A stretch of DNA of 64,000 nt from Mesorhizobium kowhaii (GTDB lineage Bacteria; Pseudomonadota; Alphaproteobacteria; Rhizobiales; Rhizobiaceae). This document shows, one piece after another, positions 51,096-59,889 of this stretch. The stretch lies in assembly GCF_003253745.1 (NCBI RefSeq), contig NZ_MZXV01000013.1:558001-622000 (forward strand), given 5' to 3'. How positions within the stretch are numbered: the first letter of the stretch is position 1; every line of letters starts with the position of its first letter. The notes beneath the pieces were generated by a model. That model made no database searches, was not told the origin of the DNA, and saw nothing but the letters and a program-made list of their open reading frames with translations. The position numbers were made by a program, and so were the translations under genes.

Positions 51096-52738
51096 CAGCC
51101 ACCTCCCGCGAGATCGATGACACGCCGGACTTCGTCCATCGTGGTGACCTGCGATCGGGCAAGTGCGGTTGCGTGGACCGACATCGGCACGAGGTCGTCT
51201 TCGGCGGCAATTTTCCCGATCTCCATTTCGCCGGCACCCTGGTCGATCAGTTCGGCGATGCGCGGCGACACCTGCAGCATTTCGTAGGTCACCGTGCGCC
51301 CGCTGTAGCCGGAGCCGTTGCAAGTGCGGCAGGCCGGAACAGTTTGGTCCGCACCGCCGCAGGTCGGGCAGATACGGCGCAACAGCCTCTGTGCGATGAC
51401 GCCTCTGATCGTCGCGCCGAGCAGATAGCCGTCGATGCCCATATCGCGAAGGCGCGTCAGCGCGCCCGCGGCACTGTTGGTGTGGAGGGTCGAAAACACC
51501 AGATGGCCGGTCAAGGCCGCCTGGACCGCGACCTGCGCCGTCTCGCGATCGCGAATTTCACCGAGCAGGATGATATCGGGATCCTGCCGCAGGATCGAAC
51601 GCAGGGCGGCGGCAAAGTCGAGATCGATCGCCGGATTGACCTGCAGTTGGGTGATGCCGGCCATGCGATATTCGACCGGGTCCTCGACGGTGAAAATCTT
51701 GACATCCGGGCGCGAACGCTCGGCGAGGATGGAATAGAGCGTCGTCGTCTTGCCGCTTCCGGTCGGCCCGGTGATCAGCACGATGCCGTTGGCGGATTGC
51801 GACATGCTGCGGATTTTCGCTTGCGCGGCGCCGTCGAAACCCAGTTTCTCCAACCGCAATTCGACGCCTGCGCGGTCGAGGATTCGAAGCACGATGGCTT
51901 CGCCGTGAATCGACGGAATGACCGAGACGCGCAGGTCGACGTCGCGGCCGCGCACGGCAATGCGCATGCGTCCGTCCTGCGGCAGGCGCCGTTCGGCAAT
52001 GTTGAGCCGCGACAGGATCTTGATGCGGGTGGAGATGCCGGACAGCATCGCAATCGATGCGGTGTCGACGGTGGACAGCATGCCGTCATGCCTGAAGCGG
52101 ATGCGGACGTGATCCTCGAGCGGCTCGATGTGAATGTCGGTGGCTCTCGCATCGACCGCCTTGTGGATGGTCTCGGCGACGAAGCGGACAATCGGCGCCT
52201 CACGCGCAAAATCCTTCAACCGTTCGAGGTCGTCGGGACCGAAATCCAGGGTTTCGCCACTGTTGCCGCCATTTGAAACGGCCGCCAGGGCCGAATGCTC
52301 GATGCGGTCGATGCATTCGGCAATCATGCGCCTTGGCAATATCCGCAGCGCCAGTGTCCGCTCATAATGAAAGGCGAGCGCGTCGATGGTTGCCGACGAG
52401 AACGGGTCGGCCACGGCGACAACCAGCCGCTCGGCATCCATCTGCAGCGGCAGGATCGCGTTTTCACGCAGATAGGCCAGCGGCACGCCTGCCAGCATTT
52501 CGGGGCTAACCTGTTCGGGAATCTCGACCGGCGTCGGTGCGTTCAGGTAGCGGCTGAGGCTGTTGGCAAGCTCCTGCTCGCCGATCAGGCCGAGTTCGGT
52601 CATCACCGTATCGAACGGGTGTCCAGACGTTCGCGATGCCCCCAAAGCCCGCTGGGCCGCGTGCGCGGTCAGCACTTTCTCGCCCTCGAGAAAGGCAAGG
52701 AACGCCTCGATCCCCTGGGTCTGGGCGGCAGCGTTCAT
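51095..52738 (-). CDS. gspE: Type II secretion ATPase GspE
   Basis: A 547-residue AAA-type secretion ATPase. It has an N1E-like domain (residues 1-150), then DIHIEPLEDHVRIRFRHDG, Walker A GPTGSGKTTT near residue 320, the Asp box, Walker B ILLGEIRDRETA and the His box STLHTNSAAGALTRL. The zinc-binding tetracysteine CPTCGG...CRTC is near residues 455-475. It powers pseudopilus assembly with GspF, L and M. Start ATG at 52738 overlaps the gspK stop as ATGA. Confidence 0.93.
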   Translation of the reverse strand: MNAAAQTQGIEAFLAFLEGEKVLTAHAAQRALGASRTSGHPFDTVMTELGLIGEQELANSLSRYLNAPTPVEIPEQVSPEMLAGVPLAYLRENAILPLQMDAERLVVAVADPFSSATIDALAFHYERTLALRILPRRMIAECIDRIEHSALAAVSNGGNSGETLDFGPDDLERLKDFAREAPIVRFVAETIHKAVDARATDIHIEPLEDHVRIRFRHDGMLSTVDTASIAMLSGISTRIKILSRLNIAERRLPQDGRMRIAVRGRDVDLRVSVIPSIHGEAIVLRILDRAGVELRLEKLGFDGAAQAKIRSMSQSANGIVLITGPTGSGKTTTLYSILAERSRPDVKIFTVEDPVEYRMAGITQLQVNPAIDLDFAAALRSILRQDPDIILLGEIRDRETAQVAVQAALTGHLVFSTLHTNSAAGALTRLRDMGIDGYLLGATIRGVIAQRLLRRICPTCGGADQTVPACRTCNGSGYSGRTVTYEMLQVSPRIAELIDQGAGEMEIGKIAAEDDLVPMSVHATALARSQVTTMDEVRRVIDLAGGG

Positions 52739-53643
52739 GAGCTCCACCCGCGCAGAATCCGCGCCGCCTCGGCGCCGAAAAGCACCTCGCAGTCGGTTGT
52801 GGCGGCGGCTGGCGGCAAGGCAGTGACCGGGCTTCGGGAGGCGCGCTGGAATGCCGTGGGGCTGACCGGAGACGTCTCGATGATGAAGCCGGCTTCGGCT
52901 GTGATCCCCGAATCGTCGCGCCTCACGACCACGTCGACCGTGTAGGCCGATGCATCGGCCGCCGCTTCGGTGACCGAAGCGCTGCTACCCCCGGCAAGAG
53001 CAGCACGAAGACGGTTCGGCGCACGATCGGCGCTGATCGTGCCGCGTTTCGAGTTGACCGTGAAAACAGCATGGAGGGTCTGCAGGGGCGTCGACGCAAG
53101 TGCCGAAAACTCCTGCAGTTCGGACACCGATTCGAACGGCGCCTGCTTGTCTTCGGGCGGCCCGACGGCGCTTCTGGGACCGGGCTGGCCGGCGAACAAC
53201 TTGGCGTTGTCGCGAAACCGGATCGCGGCCTTGGCCAGCGCTTGCGCCGTCTGCCGCTCGAAGCCGAGCGATGCGAAACCAAGCGCCAGCAATTGGTCGT
53301 CGGCGGCATTGAGATCGATCAGCCCGTCATGATCCTGGATGCGCACATCGAAGCTGAAATCGCCCTCCCGGCACGCGGAGGGTGTAAAATCCAGCGGAAA
53401 TTTTTTCGCCCCCGAGCCGCCGGTCAATTCGCTCGCAACCACATTGCCGAGGCCTTCAGCGAGCAGCCACAGGCGTTCCTGTTCGACCTCGTTGTTGGCG
53501 ATCATCAGCCGCGTTCTTGCCGTCACGGCGAAGGGGACGACGATTGCCGAGACGATCAGCATGAACACCAGCACGGCGACCAGCGAAAAGCCGCTGCTGG
53601 CGCTTTCGCCGCCCGCGTTTGGGCTTTTGTGGCGGTCGCTCAT
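52735..53643 (-). CDS. gspK: Type II secretion minor pseudopilin GspK
   Basis: A 302-residue minor pseudopilin, the largest of the set as expected. The motif is SGFSLVAVLVFMLIVSAI, lacking the +5 glutamate as is usual for GspK at the pseudopilus tip. The body has FDVRIQDHDGLIDLNAAD and helix-hairpin-like repeats typical of the family. Its ATG overlaps the stop of the next upstream gene by four bases. Confidence 0.87.
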   Translation of the reverse strand: MSDRHKSPNAGGESASSGFSLVAVLVFMLIVSAIVVPFAVTARTRLMIANNEVEQERLWLLAEGLGNVVASELTGGSGAKKFPLDFTPSACREGDFSFDVRIQDHDGLIDLNAADDQLLALGFASLGFERQTAQALAKAAIRFRDNAKLFAGQPGPRSAVGPPEDKQAPFESVSELQEFSALASTPLQTLHAVFTVNSKRGTISADRAPNRLRAALAGGSSASVTEAAADASAYTVDVVVRRDDSGITAEAGFIIETSPVSPTAFQRASRSPVTALPPAAATTDCEVLFGAEAARILRGWSS

Positions 53644-54239
53644 AGTTGCGGTTCATTTGTGGCTGGTGGCGGGACATTCGGGGCTGGTAGCCGGGCCTTT
53701 TGGGGTGGCGGCGGGGCATTCTTCCATGGCGGATAAAGCGGAACCCGCGCCACCTTGCCACCCCGTTCCAGTACGGCCTGATCCTTGTCGATCGCCGACA
53801 CCGTCCAGCCGTCGACGGTCTCGCCACTGCCGTACCAGATCGCGGTTTCGCTTCCGGCGACGCGCAGCAGGGCTTTCGCCGTTCCGCCGTGGATGCTGAT
53901 GCCCAGAAGCGAAGGCGCAATGGCGGGTGCTGCCTCGGGCGGTGGCGGCGCCGGCGGTTGTTCGACGGCGGCCGCGACAACCTCAACCGGCGGCGGGCCG
54001 GCCGGCGGGGCCACGAATTTCCGGCGCGTCGGCGTGAACAGCGGCCGCTCGAACGTCTCGCTGAAATTGCCGGCCTCGGGAAACTGCAATGAGCCCGCGG
54101 CCGAGGCCAGGCCGCCGTCATGTCCCTTTCCGGAAGCGACCTGCGAGATGTCGACCGGCGTGTCGTAGAGCGCGACATTGACCAGGACGAGGGCCGCGAT
54201 CAGCCCCGCAATCGCCAGGCCGGCGAATTTCCGGGTCAT
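53640..54239 (-). CDS. GspC/GspN-like type II secretion inner-membrane protein
   Basis: A 199-residue protein with one N-terminal membrane segment (residues 6-24) and a periplasmic domain. ETFERPLFTPTRRKF is the segment conserved in GspN and GspC-type proteins, followed by a proline-rich linker and an HR-like domain (LLGISIHGGTAKALLRVAG). No PDZ domain follows. It should link the inner-membrane platform to the secretin. Whether it counts as GspC or GspN cannot be settled from sequence alone. Confidence 0.72.
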   Translation of the reverse strand: MTRKFAGLAIAGLIAALVLVNVALYDTPVDISQVASGKGHDGGLASAAGSLQFPEAGNFSETFERPLFTPTRRKFVAPPAGPPPVEVVAAAVEQPPAPPPPEAAPAIAPSLLGISIHGGTAKALLRVAGSETAIWYGSGETVDGWTVSAIDKDQAVLERGGKVARVPLYPPWKNAPPPPQKARLPAPNVPPPATNEPQL

Positions 54240-54835
54240 GGCTTGACCCCACCGGGTGCCGGCGCCACCGGCGTTTGCAGCGGGCCGTAAAACAGGATCT
54301 CGGCAAAGATCTCCGGGTCGCCGCTGCGCCCGGCGACCGGTCCGACATCGGTCGTGCGCAAGGTGGCCTCGCGAATGAACAGCACCGGAAGCGACGTTTC
54401 GATGGCGAGAACGGCGTTGTGAATGCCCTCCAGCGGCCCTGAAAGATTGGCTCGCAGCCCGATGAAATCGACGCCGGCCTCGCTGAGCACCGGCGCATTG
54501 CCGGCCGACAGCACGTTCACTCCGTTGGCTGTGGCAATCGCGTTCAGCCGGGTCTGCAGCCCACCGCGAATGATCGCCTCGCTCTCGCCGGTGAGAAACT
54601 CGGGATTTGCCGCGGCCACGGGGCTGGCGGTGCTGTCGAGGCGCTTTGCCAGCGCCGCCACGCTTTGCAACTGGCCGAGAAGCTCGCGCTTTTCCTCGAT
54701 CTCGGCTTGCGCCGAGGCGACGCTATCGAATGCCGCGAACACCGCCCAGGCCAGGACACAGGCCGTCACCGTCGCGATTGTCAGCGCAATCAGGCGGCGG
54801 ACCAGGGGGCTTGTGTTGACGATGGCGGAGAGCAT
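54236..54835 (-). CDS. gspM: GspM-like type II secretion protein
   Basis: A 199-residue bitopic inner-membrane protein: short cytoplasmic start, one membrane helix (residues 14-35), a coiled-coil-like stretch (AQAEIEEKRELLGQLQS), and a periplasmic ferredoxin-like domain typical of the GspM b-type family. It sits between gspL and the GspC/N gene, overlapping the latter by ATGA, and should pair with GspL. Confidence 0.77.
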   Translation of the reverse strand: MLSAIVNTSPLVRRLIALTIATVTACVLAWAVFAAFDSVASAQAEIEEKRELLGQLQSVAALAKRLDSTASPVAAANPEFLTGESEAIIRGGLQTRLNAIATANGVNVLSAGNAPVLSEAGVDFIGLRANLSGPLEGIHNAVLAIETSLPVLFIREATLRTTDVGPVAGRSGDPEIFAEILFYGPLQTPVAPAPGGVKP

Positions 54836-54837
54836 CG

Positions 54838-55887
54838 TCAGAGCGCTCCGATCTTTGCCGAAATGGTGAAGTGTTCGCCGTCCTGGCCGGGAACCCTGAC
54901 CACGGGCGAGGCGAATTCGGGCGCCGAAAACAGCGGCGAATCGTCGATTGGCTTGATCAGCTCGGCGGCGGAAGCGGAAAAGCCAGTGATGGTCAGGTCG
55001 TCGCCCTTGGCCGACAGATCGGTCAGCCAGGCCGAGTCGGGAAGCAGGTGCGTCAGTTCGGCCCAGACGCGCACCAGCGATGCCGTCGTTTTCTTTTCCG
55101 TGCGGATCTTTTCAATTTGCTCTATGCCGGTCTGGCGCTTCTGCAGCGCGGTGCGTGCCGCCTTGGCCAGCACCTGTGCATCGGCGATCTCTGCGTCCAG
55201 TTCCGCGCCGGCCTGCCAGGTGCGCCAATGCGCATGCGCGAAGGTGACGAGCGCTGCCGCGGCCAGCATCGAACAGGCCGTCACCCAGACAGTCCGGGCG
55301 CGCCGGTCGCGCGCGGTCGGCGGCCAGATCGCGGCGAGGCTCTGCGGATCAGCCTGTAGCGTGTTTTCGGGTTGCGATAGCGACAGACCCCTGACCGACC
55401 CGCCAGCCCGGCGGACCGCGTCCAGCACCGCCGCAAGCGTCTTCGCCTTGACAACTTGGTAGACGCACTCCTGCTCGACCTGCCTGGCGAAAACGACATG
55501 CACCTGCGCCGGGTCGATCGGCGTCGAGGCCAGAAGGTCGAGCTCGGCCATGTCCCGCGCCTGCCGAAGCGGCAGCCGCCGCGCCGCCAACTGCCGGGTC
55601 AGGAACAGCCCGGGCTGGATCCGGATATCGAAGGTCGGCCGCTTGCGCCGGGGCCCGCCGTGGAGAAGTGCCAGAATTTCGTCCGAGGACGCCGTGAGCG
55701 CCAACGGGATCGATTGGAACTCCGGCGCATTGGCCTCGCGGGCGCGGATGCCGTCATCCGCCAGGCTGACGATCCAATCGCCTGTGGAAGATTGCTTTTG
55801 CCTGGGCGCGACCCGCGGCCAGACGCCTCGCAGCTCATCGAGCCACCAGTCGAGAAAATCCAGAACCTGCGCGTTGAGTGTCGCCAC
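54838..55887 (-). CDS. gspL: GspL-like type II secretion protein
   Basis: A 349-residue bitopic protein. The cytoplasmic domain (about 1-205) is of the actin-like GspL/PilM type (GLFLTRQLAARRLPLRQARDM), the membrane segment is near residues 208-225, and a coiled coil and PilN-like ferredoxin domain follow (ELTHLLPDSAWLTDLSAKGDDLTITG). It recruits the ATPase to the inner-membrane platform. First gene of the minus-strand secretion arm, with its promoter in the region after 55887. Confidence 0.82.
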   Translation of the reverse strand: MATLNAQVLDFLDWWLDELRGVWPRVAPRQKQSSTGDWIVSLADDGIRAREANAPEFQSIPLALTASSDEILALLHGGPRRKRPTFDIRIQPGLFLTRQLAARRLPLRQARDMAELDLLASTPIDPAQVHVVFARQVEQECVYQVVKAKTLAAVLDAVRRAGGSVRGLSLSQPENTLQADPQSLAAIWPPTARDRRARTVWVTACSMLAAAALVTFAHAHWRTWQAGAELDAEIADAQVLAKAARTALQKRQTGIEQIEKIRTEKKTTASLVRVWAELTHLLPDSAWLTDLSAKGDDLTITGFSASAAELIKPIDDSPLFSAPEFASPVVRVPGQDGEHFTISAKIGAL

Positions 55888-56100
55888 GATCAGCCGCCCG
55901 CCACCCCGGCTGATTCTCAGCCGAGGTTTTCAGACCGAGACTACTACAATTGCCGTTGCGAAGCAGATATCAGTGAAGGCGGGGAAAGCCGATTAGCCAC
56001 AGTTTTTGTTGCTTGGATGGGCTGACTTGAAAACTATCCGTTCCGCGATATTTGGCACCGGAGAGCGACAACCACCCGCTGAGAGTATGGCCGCGCCGAC

Positions 56101-56250
56101 ATGGTGCAGCGCCTGTCCACACCGACGCTGCAGCAGTGCGGGTGCTGTAGATGCTGCGCCAGGGCCTGCTCTACAAGCGGATCGCCAATGAGATGCAGGT
56201 CGGCGAGGCCATGGCCATGCTCGGCGAATGTTGCGATCGTTGCATCATCC
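56101..56250 (+). pseudogene. Possible remnant of a LuxR-type DNA-binding domain
   Basis: LRQGLLYKRIANEMQVGEA at about 56154-56210 closely resembles the scanning and recognition helices of LuxR/NarL-type regulators, and RLSTPTLQQ in another frame just before it resembles their first helix. The two parts are in different frames and nothing recognisable follows, so this looks like a broken leftover. The surrounding gspL-nasT gap (55888-56288) otherwise holds only promoter-like sequence. Confidence 0.4.
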
Positions 56251-56288
56251 CGCATTGCACAATTCCTTCGCTTGGTCACAATGCAGGC

Positions 56289-56891
56289 ATGGTCCGAACC
56301 GCACTCGCCGTCCTGGTGATCGATGAAAACCGCATCCGCGCCGCGATCATCGAGGCGGGGTTGCGCGAGGCCGGCCATGAGCGGGTCACCGTCATCCACG
56401 ACGTGACCGGCATTGCGCGGCGGATCGCCGAGATCGAACCCGACGTCATCGTCATCGATCTCGAAAATCCGAATCGCGACATGCTGGAAAACATGTTCCA
56501 GCTGTCGCGCGCGGTGAAGCGGCCGATCGCCATGTTCGTCGACCGCTCCGACCAGGCCTCGATCGAGGCGGCGGTCGATGCCGGCGTTTCGGCCTATGTC
56601 GTCGACGGCTTGCGGCAGGAGCGCGTCAAGTCGATCCTCGACATGGCGGTCAGCCGTTTCAACGCCTTTTCGCGCATGGCGCGCGAACTGGAGGAGGCGC
56701 GCAGCGAACTCGAGAACCGCAAGGTGATCGATCGCGCCAAGGGAATCCTGATGAAGTCGCGCGGCCTGAGCGAAGAGGCCGCCTACACGCTGCTGCGCAA
56801 GACGGCGATGAACCAGAACCGCAAGATCAGCGACATCGCCCAGAGCCTGGTGACCGCCGCCGGACTGCTGGGACCGGCGGAGGACGAATGA
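56289..56891 (+). CDS. nasT: Nitrate-responsive ANTAR antiterminator NasT
   Basis: A 200-residue regulator with a receiver-like N-terminal domain (VIVIDLENPNRDM around the conserved aspartate position) and a C-terminal ANTAR RNA-binding domain (ENRKVIDRAKGILMKSRGL, residues ~141-159, then EEAAYTLLRKTAM). When NasS binds nitrate or nitrite it frees NasT, which binds twin-hairpin leaders and prevents termination. Candidate targets lie at 58336-58430 and 61835-61930. The ATG at 56289 gives the usual NasT length; its ribosome site is weak. It overlaps nasS by ATGA. Confidence 0.92.
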   Translation: MVRTALAVLVIDENRIRAAIIEAGLREAGHERVTVIHDVTGIARRIAEIEPDVIVIDLENPNRDMLENMFQLSRAVKRPIAMFVDRSDQASIEAAVDAGVSAYVVDGLRQERVKSILDMAVSRFNAFSRMARELEEARSELENRKVIDRAKGILMKSRGLSEEAAYTLLRKTAMNQNRKISDIAQSLVTAAGLLGPAEDE

Positions 56892-58132
56892 GCATGGGCG
56901 CCAGGCATCAGATCACCGCCGGCTTCATGCCGCTGTTCGACAGCGCCGTGCTGGTCGCGGCCGGCGAGCTTGGTTTCGCCGCACGCGAAGGCATCGACCT
57001 GACGCTGCACCGCGAGACGTCCTGGGCCAATATCCGCGACCGCATCGCCATCGGCCACTTCCATCTCGCGCACATGCTGGGACCGATGCCGCTCGCCTGC
57101 AATCTCGGGCTGACGCCGCTCGCCTCCGAGACCATCGTGCCGTTCTCGCTCGGTCTTGGCGGCAACTGCGTCACCATCTCCAACGCCGTCTGGGCTGGCA
57201 TGGCGGCGCATGGCGCCGAGCCCGATCTCGACCCGGCGCGCGCCGGTGCCGCACTTGGCGCGCTTATCCGCGAGCGGGCGGTGGCCGGCCACGACCCGCT
57301 GCGCTTCGCCGTGGTGCATCCGCATTCCGGGCACAATTACGAACTGCGCTACTGGCTCGCCGCCTGCGGCATCGATCCGCAGCGCGACATCGAGATCGTC
57401 ATCGTGCCGCCGCCCTTCATGGCCGACGCGCTGGCCGCTGGGCGCATCGACGGCTACTGCGTCGGCGAGCCCTGGAACAGCGCCTCGGTTGCCGCCGGCA
57501 CCGGCCACATCGTCACCGTCAAGGCGCAGATATGGCGCAACAGCCCGGAGAAAGTGATCGGGGTGCGCAAGGTCTGGGCCGAGCAGTCCCCCGAGGCGCT
57601 GGCGGCGCTGCTGCGCGCGCTGCATCACTCGGCGCGCTGGTGCCAGGATCCGGCCAACCATGGCGAATTGGCCGCGGTGATGGCGCAGTCCGGCTTCCTC
57701 GGCCTGCCGCCGGCAGTCCAGATGCCGATCCTCACAGGTCATCTTCAATTGGGTGGAGGCGCGGCGCTTGATATCGACGACTTCTTCCTGCCCTTCGACA
57801 AGGCGGCGAACTTTCCCTGGAAGAGCCATGCGCTGTGGTTCTACACGCAGATGGTGCGCTGGGGGCATGTCGAACACACGCCTGACAATGTCGCCATCGC
57901 TCGCGACTGCTACCGTCCCGATCTCTACCGTTCGGCGCTGAAGCCGCTTGGCGTCGCACTTCCCGGCGCCAATGCCAAGGTCGAGGGCGCGCTGAAGGCC
58001 GCGACTCCGGTCGGTTCGGCGGGGGCAAGCCTGGTGCTCGGTCCCGACGGTTTCTTCGACGGCCAGATCTTCGATCCCGACGAGATCGACGCCTACATCG
58101 CGCGCCAGAAATCGGCCCGCGCGGAAGCCTGA
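56888..58132 (+). CDS. nasS: Cytoplasmic nitrate/nitrite sensor NasS
   Basis: A 414-residue NrtA/CmpA-like binding protein without a signal peptide, the mark of NasS. It starts directly with the binding fold (ITAGFMPLFDSAVLVAA) and carries the family blocks AHMLGPMPLA, HPHSGHNYELRYWLAACGI and YCVGEPWNSAS. NasS holds NasT inactive until nitrate or nitrite binds. It is translationally coupled to nasT, consistent with a 1:1 complex. Confidence 0.92.
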   Translation: MSMGARHQITAGFMPLFDSAVLVAAGELGFAAREGIDLTLHRETSWANIRDRIAIGHFHLAHMLGPMPLACNLGLTPLASETIVPFSLGLGGNCVTISNAVWAGMAAHGAEPDLDPARAGAALGALIRERAVAGHDPLRFAVVHPHSGHNYELRYWLAACGIDPQRDIEIVIVPPPFMADALAAGRIDGYCVGEPWNSASVAAGTGHIVTVKAQIWRNSPEKVIGVRKVWAEQSPEALAALLRALHHSARWCQDPANHGELAAVMAQSGFLGLPPAVQMPILTGHLQLGGGAALDIDDFFLPFDKAANFPWKSHALWFYTQMVRWGHVEHTPDNVAIARDCYRPDLYRSALKPLGVALPGANAKVEGALKAATPVGSAGASLVLGPDGFFDGQIFDPDEIDAYIARQKSARAEA

Positions 58133-58158
58133 TCATTTCCGCGCCATTCTTGTGCATT

Positions 58159-58173
58159 GCACAAAAATTGTGC
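58159..58173 (+). promoter_or_regulatory. NtrC-like binding site upstream of nrtA
   Basis: GCAC-N7-GTGC, a perfect 15-bp inverted repeat with the NtrC consensus spacing, lies about 125 bases upstream of a sigma-54 promoter. This is the usual distance for an NtrC enhancer and ties nrtA expression to nitrogen limitation. Confidence 0.7.
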
Positions 58174-58282
58174 GCGCACCGGCGCTAATGAACAATCTTT
58201 GGCTTGCTCGCCCGGCCGGCCGGCGCACTGACGATTGTGACATGTCGTTGATCTCCTTGATGTTTGTCATCCATTGCGAAAC

Positions 58283-58298
58283 TGGCACGGTTCCTGCT
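58283..58298 (+). promoter_or_regulatory. Sigma-54 (-24/-12) promoter of nrtABC
   Basis: TGGCACG-N4-CTGCT has GG and GC ten bases apart, matching the RpoN promoter consensus. Transcription would begin near 58310 and produce a leader of about 180 bases before nrtA. Confidence 0.8.
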
Positions 58299-58335
58299 TT
58301 GCAATAAGCAGACTCTTCTCGGGGTCACGGAACAG

Positions 58336-58430
58336 GCGTCCAATGGCGGGCGCTACAGGCAAAGCTGCCGCTCAGGTCAACACGCGATCCCGGATGGACG
58401 GACGCGCGCGGCCTAGCCGGCGGCTTTTTT
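58336..58430 (+). promoter_or_regulatory. ANTAR (NasT) antitermination leader with intrinsic terminator, copy 1
   Basis: Hairpin P1 is GCGTCC-AATGGC-GGGCGC (58336-58353) and P2 is GGC-AAAGCT-GCC (58358-58369). Both have hexanucleotide loops with A at position 1 and G at 4, the known ANTAR recognition pattern. The P2 loop and 3' arm are also the 5' arm of a terminator (AAAGCTGCCG with CGGCGGCTTT) ending in six T at 58425-58430, so P2 and terminator exclude each other. NasT binding would permit read-through to nrtA. A further GGCGCTG/CAGCGCC hairpin precedes the ribosome site. Confidence 0.85.
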
Positions 58431-58491
58431 GTTTTGACCGAACACGCAATCGACGGCGCTGATCCCAAGCAGCGCCCAACGGGAGACGACG

Positions 58492-59808
58492 ATGACGAAA
58501 CGGATCGGAACTGGAACGACACTCAAGGACATGACGCGTCGCGATTTCCTCGCCAGCAGCGCGCTTACGGCGGGGCTGTTGATGGCGGCCCGCAAGCTCT
58601 TCCCCTCTGGCGCCTACGCCGCCACGACCGCGCCGGAGGTCACCGGCGCCAAGCTCGGCTTCATCGCGCTGACCGATGCCGCACCGCTGATGATCGCCAA
58701 GGAGAAGGGCCTGTTTGCCAAATACGGCATGCCCGATGTCGAGGTGCTCAAGCAGGCTTCCTGGGGCGCGACGCGCGACAATCTGATGCTCGGGGGCGCT
58801 GCCAACGGCATCGACGGCGCGCATATCCTGACGCCGCTGCCCTACCTGATGCACACCGGCAAGGTGACGCAGAATAACCAGCCGATGCCGATGGCGATCG
58901 TGGCGCGGCTCAACTACGACTGCCAGGGCATTTCGGTCGCCCAGGAATATGCTGGCACCGGCGTCGGCCTCGATGCCTCGAAGCTGAAGGACGCCTTCGC
59001 CGCCAAGAAGGCGGCCGGCAAGGAGGTCAAGGCTGCGATGACCTTCCCAGGCGGCACCCATGATTTGTGGCTGCGCTACTGGCTGGCCGCCGGCGGCATC
59101 GATCCCGACAAGGATGTCTCGACCATCGTCGTGCCGCCGCCGCAGATGGTGGCCAACATGAAGGTCGGCAACATGGACGTGTTCTGTGTCGGCGAGCCGT
59201 GGAACGAGCAGCTCGTGCACCAGGGCGTCGGTTTCACCGCCGCCACGACCGGCGAAGTGTGGAAGGGCCACCCCGAAAAGGCGCTCGGCCTGCGCGCCGA
59301 ATTCATCGACAAATACCCGAACGCCACCAAGGCGATCCTGATGGCCGTCATGGAAGCCCAGCAATGGTGCGAGGCCAGCGAGAACAAGGACGAGATGGCC
59401 GCCATCATCGGCAAGCGGCAATGGATGAACGTGCCTGTCGCCGACATCATCGGCCGCCTCAAGGGCGACATCAATTACGGCAATGGCCGCGTCGCCACCG
59501 GCACCGATCTCTACATGAAGTTCTGGAAGGGCGGCGTGTCCTACCCGTTCAAGAGCCATGATTCGTGGTTCCTTGCCGAGAACATCCGCTGGGGCAAGTT
59601 CGCGCCGACCACCGACATCAAGGCGCTGGTCGATCAGGTCAACCGCGAGGATCTGTGGCGCGAGGCGGCCAAGGACCTCGGGGTCGCGGCCGCCGATATC
59701 CCGGCGTCCTCGTCGCGCGGCGTCGAGACCTTCTTCGACGGCAAGATCTTCGATCCGGCCAACCCGTCCGCCTATCTCGACAGCCTGAAAATCAAGGCCT
59801 CGGCATAA
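58492..59808 (+). CDS. nrtA: Nitrate/nitrite ABC transporter periplasmic binding protein NrtA
   Basis: A 438-residue binding protein with a twin-arginine signal (TRRDFLASSA, residues 15-24; cleavage near AYA, residue 43). The mature domain has LGFIALTDAAPLMIAKEKGLF, FPGGTHDLWLRYWLAAGGI and FCVGEPWNEQLV, shared with NasS and CmpA. It captures nitrate and possibly nitrite in the periplasm. GGGAG lies six bases before the ATG. Expression is predicted to depend on NtrC/sigma-54 and NasT antitermination. Confidence 0.92.
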   Translation: MTKRIGTGTTLKDMTRRDFLASSALTAGLLMAARKLFPSGAYAATTAPEVTGAKLGFIALTDAAPLMIAKEKGLFAKYGMPDVEVLKQASWGATRDNLMLGGAANGIDGAHILTPLPYLMHTGKVTQNNQPMPMAIVARLNYDCQGISVAQEYAGTGVGLDASKLKDAFAAKKAAGKEVKAAMTFPGGTHDLWLRYWLAAGGIDPDKDVSTIVVPPPQMVANMKVGNMDVFCVGEPWNEQLVHQGVGFTAATTGEVWKGHPEKALGLRAEFIDKYPNATKAILMAVMEAQQWCEASENKDEMAAIIGKRQWMNVPVADIIGRLKGDINYGNGRVATGTDLYMKFWKGGVSYPFKSHDSWFLAENIRWGKFAPTTDIKALVDQVNREDLWREAAKDLGVAAADIPASSSRGVETFFDGKIFDPANPSAYLDSLKIKASA

Positions 59809-59889
59809 CCGGCGTCAAGCGGCGCCCATGGCGCCGCTTGCCGCCTTCAATTCCGATCCAGGACCTGCCCCACGGAGTTTTTCCCAGTC

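Noticed and set aside
49882..51237. Extension of the gspH frame through gspF
   Set aside because: Out of phase with gspF, whose two GspF domains and gene boundaries are clear.
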